A stretch of 64,000 nucleotides of DNA from VAZQ01 sp963841105 (GCA_963841105.1 CAWJCB010000018.1:1-64000), one strand, 5' to 3'; shown: positions 17,397 through 26,606, numbered from the stretch's first letter. Made by a program: numbers and translations. Notes: generated by a model not told the origin, from the letters alone.

Positions 17397-17425
17397 GGCT
17401 CCGGCCATGTCCGGGGCCTTTTCGT
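17397..17425 (+). terminator. Rho-independent terminator after the first pilin
   Basis: The stem GGCTCCGG (17397..17404), loop CCATGT, and CCGGGGCC (17411..17418) with one G-T pair is followed by TTTTCGTTT. It lies 28 bases after the pilin stop. Confidence 0.7.
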
Positions 17426-17585
17426 TTGGCGCACGGCTCACTTTCATGATTTGACGCAAACGCCCCGCGCAATCTCGCTAAAGTTGAGGATTTTCCAAAG
17501 CCCTCTCTTTACAGGTCTTGCCTAGAAGCAAAGAACAGCGGAACCGAAGTTCCGTTTATTACCTGGGTCACTGTAAGGAGTTTCC

Positions 17586-17750
17586 ATGTTGCAATTACTC
17601 ACCTCTTTCTGCCGTGATGAATCGGGCGCAACAGCCATTGAATACGGCCTGATTGCCGCCGGCATTTCAATTGCGATCATTGTTGCAGTCACCAATCTTG
17701 GATCTTCTCTCAATACGACATTCACGTCGGTGCAGACCGCGCTGAAGTGA
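17586..17750 (+). CDS. Flp/Fap-type pilin, second copy
   Basis: 54 residues from ATG 17586, preceded by a good AAGGAG ribosome-binding site at 17574..17579. The core SGATAIEYGLIAAGIS is identical to the first pilin and the last 13 residues differ only by Ser for Lys (SLNTTFTSVQTALK), but the leader (MLQLLTSFCRDE) and the segment after the helix (VTNLGSS) differ. The pair therefore diverged while keeping the cleavage site and the C-terminus. It may be a second pilin or an alternative subunit. Codon use differs between the copies despite near-identical proteins, so the duplication is old. Confidence 0.92.
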   Translation: MLQLLTSFCRDESGATAIEYGLIAAGISIAIIVAVTNLGSSLNTTFTSVQTALK

Positions 17751-17890
17751 TCTTTTGGGGGTCGGCTCGCTTGCACCCGACGGGGTCTGCGCGAACCTTG
17801 GCGCATGCTAACCGGACGGCAATAAAGCCGGGATTAGGATGATCGCGCCTGCTGCCGATGCGCAGCGCCGGATCTATCTGCACAAACGTC

Positions 17891-18397
17891 ATGATCGCCG
17901 ACATTGCAAGACTCATGCTGTTTCCGGCAATCATGGCGTTTGCCGCATCGAGCGATCTTTTGACAATGACCATCTCCAACCGGGTATCTTTGATTTTGGC
18001 GGGTGGTTTCTTCGTGCTGGCATTCGCCGTCGGCATGGACATTGCCGATATGCTCTCGCATCTCGGTGCGGGCTGTCTCGTGCTTATCGTGGCCTTTGGA
18101 CTCTTCACACGAGGCTGGATCGGCGGTGGTGACGCCAAGCTGGCCGCAGCCACCGCCTTATGGCTCGGCTTCGACCACCTTCTCCCATATCTGGTCTACG
18201 CATCGCTGTTCGGCGGCGCGTTGACGCTGGCGCTCATCCAGTTCCGGTTGGCGCCGTTGCCGGGAACGCTTGCAAGACAGGAATGGGTGGAACGGCTGCA
18301 TCGCAAGGATGCTGGCGTGCCCTACGGCATCGCGCTCGCTGCCGCAGCGCTGGCCGTCTACCCCGACACGCAGTGGATGACTGCGATCGGGATGTGA
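17891..18397 (+). CDS. cpaA: Prepilin peptidase CpaA/TadV
   Basis: 168 residues from ATG 17891 (MIADIARLMLFPAIMA). Aspartic membrane protease (A24 family) that removes the leader of Flp pilins and TadE-type pseudopilins. The two catalytic aspartates are Asp22 in SSDLLTMTISN and Asp81 in GWIGGGDAKLAAA (the GxGD motif). Five to six membrane segments fit the short archaeal-type prepilin peptidases. In-frame starts at 17858 and 17839 add unconserved residues. It follows the second pilin by 140 bases and a repeat element separates it from cpaB. Confidence 0.92.
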   Translation: MIADIARLMLFPAIMAFAASSDLLTMTISNRVSLILAGGFFVLAFAVGMDIADMLSHLGAGCLVLIVAFGLFTRGWIGGGDAKLAAATALWLGFDHLLPYLVYASLFGGALTLALIQFRLAPLPGTLARQEWVERLHRKDAGVPYGIALAAAALAVYPDTQWMTAIGM

Positions 18398-18691
18398 TTG
18401 CCGGCGCGCCCGAAGCCAGGACGACCTCTCACACGCCGTAGCCCGCATGAGCGCAGCGACATGCGGGGAGGCTTGACGAAGCAGAACCCGGATATCGCTT
18501 CGCTCATCCGGGTTACGCCCGACGGCAACGGTCAAGCAACCGACGGTTAACTTCATTTGGATACCGCTCATTAACCATGCTTTGACGTTTAACTGCTGAA
18601 ATGCGCCATGCACGATCACCTATTCGTCGGGGGCATCGTGCGGCAGTTGCGGCAATGTGATCCGGTCACAGAGTGATCGCAGGAAGTCAGT
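18398..18691. promoter_or_regulatory. cpaA-cpaB spacer: palindromic repeat plus probable promoter of cpaB
   Basis: 18438..18516 is a copy of the six-member GTAGCCCGCATGAGCGC repeat family. Between 18545 and 18595 are TTAAC (18547), TTAACCATG (18571..18579, a good CtrA-type half-site) and TTTAAC (18588..18593), with TTGACG at 18582..18587 that could serve as a -35 box. This suggests that cpaB onward has its own promoter. The sites are not spaced by exactly seven bases. Confidence 0.45.
18438..18516. repeat. Palindromic repeat family A, copy 1
   Basis: Reads GTAGCCCGCATGAGCGC and ends GCTCATCCGGGTTAC, the two ends being imperfect inverses. The same ends occur at 42628, 47744, 57408, 58086 and 63174. 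REP/BIME-like dispersed element. Confidence 0.8.
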
Positions 18692-19480
18692 ATGAAGCCA
18701 GCGCGTATCATTGTGCTTGTTATCGCCATCGTTGCTGGCGGCATTGCCGCGTTGCTGGCCGGCCGGTCTGACTCGCCGCCCGCGCCGGCGCCCGTGGCAC
18801 AGCTTGAAACAACAGATGTCCTGGTCGCCGGTTCGGATATCGGCCTCGGCAGCGGGGTGTCAGAGCGCGATCTGCGCTGGCAGACATGGCCTGCGGCGGC
18901 AGCGGGAGCAAATTTCATCCGCAAGAGCGACCGGCCAGACGCGATCCGCGACCTGGCAGGCTCCATCGCTCGCTCTCCATTCTCCTCCGGCGAACCCATT
19001 CGCGAGTCCAAGCTGATCAAATCGAAGGGCTCGGGCTATATGGCCGCTATTCTGCCGTCCGGCATGCGTGCGATCTCCGTCGATATCTCGCCTGAGACCG
19101 GTGCCGGCGGATTCATTCTGCCCAACGATCACGTCGACGTCATCCTCTCGCGTCGCGACCGCCGCGCGGAAAAGAGCGCGGGATTCGAGGTCCATACCAG
19201 CGAGATCATCCTCTCCAACGTACGTGTGCTCGCGATCGACCAGATGGTCGAGGAGAAGAACGGCCAGCGCGTCGTCGTCGGCAAGACGGCAACTCTGGAA
19301 CTGGCGCCTGGGCAAGCCGAAACGCTGGCGCTCTCGCGTTCGCTCGGCACGCTGTCGCTCGCGCTTCGCAGCCTCGCCGATTCTGAAAGGGACAAGCCGG
19401 AATCCACCGACCAGGGTGAACGCCGGAGCAGCGTCAATGTGGTGCGCTTCGGTGTCAGCAGCCCGGCGATGATGAAATGA
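18692..19480 (+). CDS. cpaB: Flp pilus assembly protein CpaB/RcpC
   Basis: 262 residues. A membrane anchor (KPARIIVLVIAIVAGGIA) leads into an SAF domain at about residues 40-105 (TTDVLVAGSDIGLGSGV, then FSSGEPIRESKL) and the RcpC/CpaB domain (GMRAISVDISPETGAGGFI, then LPNDHVDVILSRRDR, TATLELAPGQAETLAL). CpaB is a periplasmic scaffold that supports the secretin. The spacing to cpaC is 22 bases and they are co-oriented, so one operon from here to tadC. Confidence 0.94.
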   Translation: MKPARIIVLVIAIVAGGIAALLAGRSDSPPAPAPVAQLETTDVLVAGSDIGLGSGVSERDLRWQTWPAAAAGANFIRKSDRPDAIRDLAGSIARSPFSSGEPIRESKLIKSKGSGYMAAILPSGMRAISVDISPETGAGGFILPNDHVDVILSRRDRRAEKSAGFEVHTSEIILSNVRVLAIDQMVEEKNGQRVVVGKTATLELAPGQAETLALSRSLGTLSLALRSLADSERDKPESTDQGERRSSVNVVRFGVSSPAMMK

Positions 19481-19502
19481 AAGACAAAAGGGGGGCTCGC
19501 TC

Positions 19503-20963
19503 ATGGCGAACAGGTGCCTGATCCGGACGGCAATGCTGGTTGCCGCAGTAGCTGGTTGCCTGCTCAATCCGGCGCCGCGCGTTGCGGCGGCGGAGCTGCC
19601 TGGGGGCGCCGGGGATGTGCGCGGCCCCGTGATCAAGGTCGTCGCGAGCGAGGCGGCATCGCAGTTCGTGCCGCTGGGCATCGGCAAATCGGTGGTCATC
19701 GACTTTCCGCGGGACATCAAGGATGTGCTGGTCGCTGATCCGAAGATCGCCAATGCGGTGATCCGCTCAACCCGCCGCGCCTATATCATCGGCGGCGCAG
19801 TCGGCCAGACCAGCGTCTTCTTCTTCGACGCGGATGGTGCGCAGATCGGCGGATTCGACATCGCCGTCACCCGCGACCTTAACGGCCTGCGGGCAGCGAT
19901 CAAGCAGGCGCTGCCGGCGCTGAACGTGCATGTCGAGGGCCTTGGCGACGGCATTGTGCTGACGGGAAACGTCGCCTCCCCTATTGAAGCCCAGCAGGCA
20001 TTCGACATTGCCTCACGACTGGTCGACGATGGACGCAAGGTGGTCAACGGCATCATCGTCCATGGCCGCGATCAGGTTATGCTCAAGGTGACGGTCGCGG
20101 AAGTGCAGCGCGACATCATCAAGCAACTTGGCATCAATCTCAACGGCAACGTCGGCATCGGAACGACGGTTCTCAACTTCAACAACACCACGCCGTTCCC
20201 GGTATACGGTCAGCCGTTGTTCCCCTCGTCCATCGCCGGCAACTGGAAGTCGATCACAGCGTCGCTGCAGGCCATGGAACGCGCCGGTGTGATCCGCACT
20301 CTCGCCGAGCCGAACCTGACCGCCATCTCAGGCGAGAGCGCAAATTTTCTCGCCGGCGGCGAGTTCCCGATCCCGGCAGGCTACACCTGCCAAGCCGCTG
20401 CGATTAATCAGGCTTCCATCTGCCAGTACCAGATCCAGTGGAAGAAGTTCGGTGTCGGCCTCAACTTCACGCCGGTGGTGCTGTCGGAAGGCCGCATCAG
20501 CCTCAAGGTTCTCACGGAAGTGTCTGAGCTCTCGACCGAGAACCAGCTCACTCTGGTGCAGGCCGTCGGCACCTCGCTCACCATCCCCTCGATCAAAACC
20601 CGTCGCGCGGAAACCACCGTCGAGATCCCGTCCGGTGGAGCGCTCGCGATGGCAGGGATGATCCAGGATCAGACCAAGCAGCAGATCAACGGCATCCCAG
20701 GGCTGATGCAGCTGCCGGTGCTCGGTTCCCTGTTCAAGAGCCGCGATTACATCAACAAGCAGACCGAGCTTATGGTCCTGGTAACTCCCTATATTGTGCA
20801 TGCCGTCGCGCAAAAGGAGCTCTCGCGTCCCGATGATGGATATGCCGACGCGAGCGACCCTGCCACGGTCCTGCTGGGCAAGCTCAATCGGCTCTATGGC
20901 AGCGCAGGAAAGCCGGAATCGCAAGTGAGCTATCACGGCAAGCCCGGCTTCATCCTCGACTGA
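19503..20963 (+). CDS. cpaC: Outer-membrane secretin CpaC/RcpA
   Basis: 486 residues with a signal peptide (cleavage near ALA-like VAAAEL). Domains in order: an N-terminal pilus domain (SKVVIDFPRDIKDVLVADPKI style, about 60-130), a BON-like section (VHVEGLGDGIVLTGNVASP, about 140-190) and the secretin domain from about 235 to 450, with NFTPVVLSEGRISLKVLTEV, IPSGGALAMAGMIQDQ and the terminal ELMVLVTPYIVHA. Forms the gated ring through which the Flp pilus passes. A short C-terminal tail follows. Ribosome-binding AAGG-like AAAAGGGGGG stands right upstream. Confidence 0.95.
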   Translation: MANRCLIRTAMLVAAVAGCLLNPAPRVAAAELPGGAGDVRGPVIKVVASEAASQFVPLGIGKSVVIDFPRDIKDVLVADPKIANAVIRSTRRAYIIGGAVGQTSVFFFDADGAQIGGFDIAVTRDLNGLRAAIKQALPALNVHVEGLGDGIVLTGNVASPIEAQQAFDIASRLVDDGRKVVNGIIVHGRDQVMLKVTVAEVQRDIIKQLGINLNGNVGIGTTVLNFNNTTPFPVYGQPLFPSSIAGNWKSITASLQAMERAGVIRTLAEPNLTAISGESANFLAGGEFPIPAGYTCQAAAINQASICQYQIQWKKFGVGLNFTPVVLSEGRISLKVLTEVSELSTENQLTLVQAVGTSLTIPSIKTRRAETTVEIPSGGALAMAGMIQDQTKQQINGIPGLMQLPVLGSLFKSRDYINKQTELMVLVTPYIVHAVAQKELSRPDDGYADASDPATVLLGKLNRLYGSAGKPESQVSYHGKPGFILD

Positions 20964-20985
20964 CAAGCACGCAAGGAGACGATCC

Positions 20986-21753
20986 ATGTCACCTCGCTAT
21001 TCTTCACCTGGCCATTTTTCACTTGGCCATTTTCTGGTCGAGAAGGCGCGGCGCACCGCACTGCGAGCGCTGGCGCTCCTGGCATGCACGATGACGGTCT
21101 CCGGCTGCTACACCGCTCGTGAAACAATAACCCCAGGCGATGTCGACTACCGGTTGCGTCACAACATTGCGATCAAGGAAGGTCCGCACACGATCGAGCT
21201 GTTCATCGGCGTGAACCGCGGCGGCCTCAACGGCGAGCAGCGCGCCGACGTGCTCGCCTTTGCGAACGCCTGGCGGCGTCAGGCCACCGGCGGCATCGTG
21301 GTGGATTTGCCCTCAGGCACGCGCAACGCAGTTGCCGCCGCGAATGCGTTGCATGAGGTGCGCGCTATCCTCTCAGCCGCCGGCGTCCCGCCGTCTGTCG
21401 TTGCCGTTCGTCCATTCCGGCCGTCAGACCCCGGCAAGCTCGCGACCATGCGGCTCAATTACCCCACCTTGGTGGCCGAGGCGGGGCCGTGCGGCCTTTG
21501 GCCTTACGACCTTGGTTTGACGTTCAATCGCGAGCACAACGAGAACATTCAGTACTGGAACCTCGGCTGTGCTTCGCAGCGCAACCTAGCGGCGATGGTC
21601 GACAACAAAGCCGATCTGGTGCAGCCGCGCGGCGAAGTGCCTGCCTACACGGGGCGTCGCACCACCGTTCTTGACAAGTACCACCGCGGTGAAACCACGC
21701 AAACAATCAATCCGGACAAGGACCAGGGCAAGATCAGCGATCTTGGCAAATGA
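20986..21753 (+). CDS. cpaD: Pilus assembly lipoprotein CpaD
   Basis: 255 residues; ATG 20986 has a good AAGGAG site. The leader is unusual: after MSPRYSSPGHFSLGHFLVEK (encoded by 15-base tandem repeats) comes a hydrophobic stretch ending in VSGC, a lipobox with acylated Cys45. The mature part (NIAIKEGPHTIELFIGVNRG, VVAVRPFRPSDPGKLATMRL, PYDLGLTFNREHNENIQYWN and NLAAMVDNKADLVQPRG) is the CpaD domain (PF09476), a pilotin-like factor for the CpaC secretin. Stop overlaps the cpaE start by four bases (ATGA). The N-terminal extension before the lipobox is longer than usual, and a later start is possible but no ATG follows in the leader. Confidence 0.93.
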   Translation: MSPRYSSPGHFSLGHFLVEKARRTALRALALLACTMTVSGCYTARETITPGDVDYRLRHNIAIKEGPHTIELFIGVNRGGLNGEQRADVLAFANAWRRQATGGIVVDLPSGTRNAVAAANALHEVRAILSAAGVPPSVVAVRPFRPSDPGKLATMRLNYPTLVAEAGPCGLWPYDLGLTFNREHNENIQYWNLGCASQRNLAAMVDNKADLVQPRGEVPAYTGRRTTVLDKYHRGETTQTINPDKDQGKISDLGK

Positions 21754-23018
21754 TCGCGACAAGTGATCGACAAGTGATCGTGACAAGCGGTGACCATGCC
21801 ATGCAGTCAACAGTGGTGAGCAACAACGAACTTATCGCACCCGCGCCGCGCATATCGGCGCAGGCTTTCTGCGACACGGTTGAGACCGCCGCCGCTGTTC
21901 AGGCCGCCGGCGAGGATCGACGTTTATCCAAGGCGCATTTCAAGGTGCAAATGGGCGGGGTCGCAGCAGCCATCGAGGCCTTCAGCAGCTCGCCGTCTTC
22001 CAACGTCATCATCATTGAGACCGAAAGCCGTGGCAACGACCTTCTGGGAAGCCTCGATTCGCTCGCGGAGGTCTGCGACGCCGGCACGCATGTGCTGGTG
22101 ATCGGCCGCCATAACGATGTCCTCCTCTACCGTGAGCTGGTCCGGCGAGGCATCAGCGATTACCTGCTGTCTCCCGTCGGCGCGCTCGATGTGGTGCGCG
22201 CAATATGCGGATTATTCTCATCTCCAGATGCCAAGCCGGTGGGCCAGATCATTGCGGTGATCGGCGCGAAGGGCGGCGTGGGAGCATCCACCGTCGCGCA
22301 CAACGTGGCGTGGGCGATCGCGCGCGATCTGCGTCTTGATACCGTCGTTGGAGATCTCGACCTCGGCTTTGGCACCGCGGGGCTCGACTTCAATCAGGAT
22401 CCCCCCCAGGGGATTGCCGACGCCGTGTTCTCGCCGGATCGGATCGATACTGCGCTCATCGATCGGCTGTTGTCCAAGTGCACCGATCAACTGAGCCTGC
22501 TCGCAGCGCCTGCGACGCTTGACCGGGTTTACGACTTCGCGAGCGACGCGTTCGATTCGATCTTTGACTCGCTGCGTGCGAGCGTTCCTTGCACCGTTCT
22601 TGACGTGCCGCATCAGTGGACGGGCTGGAGCAAACGCGCCCTCGTCGGGGCTGACCATGTCCTTGTCGTCGCGGCGCCCGACCTGGCCAACCTGCGCAAT
22701 GCGAAGAACCTTCTCGATCTCCTGCGCGCAGCGCGCCCGAACGACCGCCGTCCGGCCTATTGCCTTAATCAGGTCGGCGTTCCCAAGCGGCCGGAGATCA
22801 AACCGACCGACTTCGCCAAAGCGATCGACGACGAGCCAGCCGCATCCATTCCCTTCGACCCGCAGACTTTCGGAACGGCCGCCAACAACGGTCAGATGAT
22901 CGCGGAGGCTCTCGGCTTCGCATCGCACGGCGGAATCATTCCGGCGCCTCGCCCAGCTGCTCACCGGCAGAAGCGAGACGAAGAAGAGCAAGTCCAGTCT
23001 GCTGAGCCCATTGTTTGA
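21750..23018 (+). CDS. cpaE: ParA/MinD-like ATPase CpaE/TadZ
   Basis: 422 residues. The N-terminal half carries a degenerate receiver-like domain (NVIIIETESRGNDLLG, about 85-155); the C-terminal half is a MinD-type ATPase with deviant Walker A IGAKGGVGASTVAHNVAWA at 171-189. TadZ/CpaE localises the pilus assembly site at a pole. The ATPase keeps the signature Lys174 and lacks a canonical Walker B Asp run (VLDVPHQW replaces it), as is common in CpaE. Start ATG overlaps cpaD; three GATCG(T)GACAAG-like repeats cover the junction. Confidence 0.94.
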   Translation: MIATSDRQVIVTSGDHAMQSTVVSNNELIAPAPRISAQAFCDTVETAAAVQAAGEDRRLSKAHFKVQMGGVAAAIEAFSSSPSSNVIIIETESRGNDLLGSLDSLAEVCDAGTHVLVIGRHNDVLLYRELVRRGISDYLLSPVGALDVVRAICGLFSSPDAKPVGQIIAVIGAKGGVGASTVAHNVAWAIARDLRLDTVVGDLDLGFGTAGLDFNQDPPQGIADAVFSPDRIDTALIDRLLSKCTDQLSLLAAPATLDRVYDFASDAFDSIFDSLRASVPCTVLDVPHQWTGWSKRALVGADHVLVVAAPDLANLRNAKNLLDLLRAARPNDRRPAYCLNQVGVPKRPEIKPTDFAKAIDDEPAASIPFDPQTFGTAANNGQMIAEALGFASHGGIIPAPRPAAHRQKRDEEEQVQSAEPIV

Positions 23019-23065
23019 GAAGCTGATGAAGCGGTCCGCCTGATTAGCCCTCGGAGTTGCGTGAC

Positions 23066-24634
23066 GTGTTCGGTAAGCGTTCCAATTCTTCCGCCGGCGA
23101 CAACCAACCGCCGCCCGCATCCGCGGTGCGCGCCCCTGCACCGCAGGTATTGGCGCCCACGCCGGAGCGGGGCGTGGACAACACGGAAACATCCGCGGCG
23201 ATCATGGAGGGTGGCCGGTCGGCGATCCCGTCCGCGGGATTGGGCGCTCCCCTCGTTTCCGCGCCCAAACCGGGCAAGCGCGGCTCTGCTGCCGCGGATC
23301 CGCCTTCGCCGCCGCTTGCTCCCGCGTCCACCAACTCGCGGCATACCGAAGCCTACTACGAAACCAAGAGCATGGTCTTCGGGGCGCTGATTGAAGCGAT
23401 TGATCTCGCGCAGTTGGCCAAGCTCGACGCGGAGTCCTCGCGCGAGGAAATCCGCGACATCGTCAACGAGATCATCGCGATCAAATCCATTGTGCTCTCG
23501 ATATCGGAGCAGGAAGAGCTGCTCGACGATATTTGCAACGATGTGCTCGGCTACGGCCCACTCGAGCCGCTGCTCGCGCGGGACGATATCGCCGACATCA
23601 TGGTGAACGGCTCGGGCACGACCTACATCGAGGTCAAAGGAAAGATACAGAGAACCGGCATCAGGTTCCGCGACAATCAGCAGCTCCTGAACATCTGTCA
23701 GCGCATCGTCAGCCAGATTGGCCGTCGTGTCGACGAGTCCTCGCCGATTTGCGATGCGCGCCTGCCCGACGGTTCCCGCGTCAACGTCATCGTGCCTCCG
23801 CTGGCCATCGATGGTCCTGCCCTGACCATCCGCAAGTTCAAGCGTGACAAGCTCACCCTGGAGCAGTTGGTCCGTTTCGGGACCATCACTCCGGAAGGCG
23901 CCGAAATTCTCAAAGTCATCGGCCGCTGTCGGGTCAATACCATTGTCTCAGGCGGCACCGGCTCCGGAAAGACAACGCTGTTGAACTGCCTGACCCGCTA
24001 CATCGATGATGATGAGCGCATCATCACGTGTGAGGACGCGGCCGAGTTGCAGCTCCAGCAACCGCACACGGTCCGCCTGGAAACTCGTCCGCCTAATCTG
24101 GAAGGGGAAGGCCAGGTCACCATGCGCGACCTGGTGCGAAACTGCCTCCGCATGCGTCCCGAACGCATCATCGTGGGCGAGGTGCGCGGACCCGAAGCGT
24201 TCGACCTGCTGCAGGCGATGAATACCGGCCACGACGGATCGATGGGAACGCTGCACGCCAACAGCCCACGCGAGGCGCTGTCGCGCGTTGAATCCATGAT
24301 CACCATGGGCGGCTATTCTCTTCCCTCGCGAACGATCCGTGAGATGCTATGCGGTTCAGTCAACGTCATCGTTCAGGCAGCGCGGCTGCGCGACGGATCG
24401 CGCCGCATCACCCACATCACCGAAGTGGTAGGAATGGAGGGCGACGTCATCACCACCCAGGATCTTTTTGTGTACGACCTGATGGGCGAGGACGCGCAGG
24501 GGAACCTCGTGGGCCGCCATCGCTCGACCGGGATCGGCAGGCCGCGGTTCTGGGAACGCGCGCGCTACTACGGCGAGGAGCAGCGGCTCGCGGCGGCGCT
24601 CGACGCCGCGGAAGTCCGCAACAACCAGGACTGA
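23066..24634 (+). CDS. cpaF: Flp pilus assembly ATPase CpaF/TadA
   Basis: 522 residues from GTG 23066 (MFGKRSNSSAGDNQ); TTG 23057 would add three residues. Secretion ATPase of the PulE/VirB11 family that powers pilin extrusion. A proline-rich N-terminal linker precedes the N-domain (YGPLEPLLARDDIADIMVNG). Walker A is SGGTGSGKTTLLN at about 295-307; the Asp box (ERIITCEDAAELQL), Walker B (RPERIIVGEVRGPEAFDLL) and the His box (NTGHDGSMGTLHANSPREAL) are all present. The next gene starts 15 bases after its stop. Confidence 0.95.
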   Translation: MFGKRSNSSAGDNQPPPASAVRAPAPQVLAPTPERGVDNTETSAAIMEGGRSAIPSAGLGAPLVSAPKPGKRGSAAADPPSPPLAPASTNSRHTEAYYETKSMVFGALIEAIDLAQLAKLDAESSREEIRDIVNEIIAIKSIVLSISEQEELLDDICNDVLGYGPLEPLLARDDIADIMVNGSGTTYIEVKGKIQRTGIRFRDNQQLLNICQRIVSQIGRRVDESSPICDARLPDGSRVNVIVPPLAIDGPALTIRKFKRDKLTLEQLVRFGTITPEGAEILKVIGRCRVNTIVSGGTGSGKTTLLNCLTRYIDDDERIITCEDAAELQLQQPHTVRLETRPPNLEGEGQVTMRDLVRNCLRMRPERIIVGEVRGPEAFDLLQAMNTGHDGSMGTLHANSPREALSRVESMITMGGYSLPSRTIREMLCGSVNVIVQAARLRDGSRRITHITEVVGMEGDVITTQDLFVYDLMGEDAQGNLVGRHRSTGIGRPRFWERARYYGEEQRLAAALDAAEVRNNQD

Positions 24635-24649
24635 TGCGGAGCCGCCACG

Positions 24650-25618
24650 ATGCAGAATATGCCGCTGTTCTTTCTGGTCGCCGTGGCAATCGGCGGGCTT
24701 GCCTGGGTCTTTCTCTACCCGATCCTCTCGGGGGAGAAAAAGGCGGAGAAACGGCGCGAGAGCGTGGTGCGGCCGGGCTCCTCGCTGCCCGCGCGTGCAG
24801 CGCGCAACACGCTGAAGCCCCGCCGCGAGCAGATTGAGGCGACACTGAAAAAAGTCGAAGACCGGCGCGCCAAGTCGGCCTCGCTGTCCAGCCGTATCAC
24901 GCAAGCCGGGTTGAGCTGGTCGAAGCAGCGCTTCTTCATCACCGGTGGGCTGCTCGGCATCACCGCATTCGCGTGTGGTTTCATGTTCGACGCCGGATTG
25001 GTGCCGGCGCTCGGTTTCGGCTTTGCGGCGGGCTGCGGCCTGCCGCTGTGGCTGCTCAAATTTCTCAAGAAGCGGCGCGAGGCTAAATTTCTGTCCGCGT
25101 TTCCGGATGCTGTCGACATCATCGTTCGTGGCGTCAAGGCTGGCCTGCCGCTCATCGAGAGTTTGCGCGTCATCACCAGCGATGCGCCGGAGCCGGTGAA
25201 AAGCGAGTTCCGCACCATCATGGAGACGCAAACCGTCGGTATTCCGCTCGGCGAGGCTTGCGGCAAATTGTACGAGCACATCCCCGTTCCGGAGGCCAAC
25301 TTCTTTGCAATCGTCGTCGGTATCCAACAGAAGGCCGGCGGCAACTTGTCAGAAGTGCTGGGCAACCTTTCGCGCGTATTGCGCGACCGCAAGAAGATGA
25401 AGGCCAAGATCCAGGCCATGTCGATGGAAGCCAAAGCCTCCGCGGCGATCATTGGCGCGCTGCCTATCGCCGTAATGACGCTCGTCTACATCACCAGTCC
25501 GCAATATATCGAGCTCTTATGGACGCACCCGACGGGGCGCATCATGTTGGCTTGCTCCGCGGCATGGATGTCGATGGGCGTCTTCGTCATGCGCAAAATG
25601 ATCAATTTCGACTTCTGA
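24650..25618 (+). CDS. tadB: Flp pilus inner-membrane platform protein TadB
   Basis: 322 residues. One N-terminal membrane segment (FFLVAVAIGGLAWVFLY), a basic cytoplasmic stretch, then segments around 95-140 flank the T2SSF domain (PDAVDIIVRGVKAGLPLIES, FFAIVVGIQQKAGGNLSEVL, then GNLSRVLRDRKKMKAKIQAM), with two membrane segments at the end. TadB forms the platform with TadC on which CpaF acts. Co-oriented with cpaF and tadC with 10-15 base gaps. Confidence 0.93.
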   Translation: MQNMPLFFLVAVAIGGLAWVFLYPILSGEKKAEKRRESVVRPGSSLPARAARNTLKPRREQIEATLKKVEDRRAKSASLSSRITQAGLSWSKQRFFITGGLLGITAFACGFMFDAGLVPALGFGFAAGCGLPLWLLKFLKKRREAKFLSAFPDAVDIIVRGVKAGLPLIESLRVITSDAPEPVKSEFRTIMETQTVGIPLGEACGKLYEHIPVPEANFFAIVVGIQQKAGGNLSEVLGNLSRVLRDRKKMKAKIQAMSMEAKASAAIIGALPIAVMTLVYITSPQYIELLWTHPTGRIMLACSAAWMSMGVFVMRKMINFDF

Positions 25619-25628
25619 GGTCGATGTC

Positions 25629-26606
25629 ATGCTCGACCTCCTGATCGAAAAACTTACTGACACTCGCTTTCTCGCCATGGTGTTCGCCGCCGTGGGCGCC
25701 ATCGCCACCGTCCTCACCCTGGCCATGCCGCTGGTGGCGACCGACACGTTGGGCAAGCGCATGAAGTCGGTCGCACTGGAGCGCGAGAAAATGCGCCAGC
25801 GTGAACGCGAGCGCTTGGCGCGGGGCGAGAAAATAAGCTTGCGGCGGTCGCCCAAGCAGTACATGCAGACCGTGGTTGATCGGTTCAACCTGAACAAATG
25901 GGTCGGCCAGGAGGAAGCGCGCGCACTTCTCGTGCAGGCGGGGTATCGGGGCCAGGCCCCTTACATCACCTTCCTGTTTTTCCGGCTGGTCATGCCGGCG
26001 GTGATGCTGATTACTTCTCTGTTCTACGTTTTTTTCGCCATCAAGCTTGACCAGCCTCCCATTGTGAAGATCGGACTTTGCATCGGGGCCACTTATATTG
26101 GCATGCATTTGCCTATCCTGTTCATCAAGAACAAGATCACGCGCCGCCAGCTCTCGATCCGACGCGCTTTTCCCGATGCGCTTGACCTGCTTCTGATCTG
26201 CGTCGAATCCGGCATGTCGATTGAGGCCGGGTTCAAGCGGGTGGCAGAGGAGATCGGCACGCAGTCCATCGCGCTGACCGAAGAGCTGACGCTGACGACC
26301 GCCGAGCTGTCTTACTTGCCGGACAGGCGCCAGGCTTATGAAAACCTCGCCAGGCGCACCAACCTGGAAGGCGTCAAATCCGTGTGCATGGCGCTGCAGC
26401 AGGCGGAGCGGTATGGAACGCCTATGGCGCAGACGCTGCGCGTGATGGCGCAGGAGAACCGCGACATGCGCATGTCGGAGGCCGAGAAGAAAGCGGCCGC
26501 GCTGCCGCCGAAGTTGACAGTGCCGATGATCCTGTTCTTCCTGCCAGTGCTCTTTGTCGTGATCCTCGGGCCGGCGGCGATCAAAGTCATGGAGACCATG
26601 AAGTGA
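25629..26606 (+). CDS. tadC: Flp pilus inner-membrane platform protein TadC
   Basis: 325 residues, 10 bases after tadB. T2SSF domain around 185-310: FPDALDLLLICVESGMSIEA, LPDRRQAYENLARRTNLEG, and AEKKAAALPPKLTVPMILFF before the last membrane segment. Four membrane segments. Second platform subunit. Last gene of the main operon; the facing tadD stop is only 26 bases away. Confidence 0.93.
   Translation: MLDLLIEKLTDTRFLAMVFAAVGAIATVLTLAMPLVATDTLGKRMKSVALEREKMRQRERERLARGEKISLRRSPKQYMQTVVDRFNLNKWVGQEEARALLVQAGYRGQAPYITFLFFRLVMPAVMLITSLFYVFFAIKLDQPPIVKIGLCIGATYIGMHLPILFIKNKITRRQLSIRRAFPDALDLLLICVESGMSIEAGFKRVAEEIGTQSIALTEELTLTTAELSYLPDRRQAYENLARRTNLEGVKSVCMALQQAERYGTPMAQTLRVMAQENRDMRMSEAEKKAAALPPKLTVPMILFFLPVLFVVILGPAAIKVMETMK

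Noticed and set aside
17755..17790. Terminator after the second pilin
   Set aside because: A weak GTCGG/CCGAC stem exists but no T-run follows, so read-through to cpaA is more likely.
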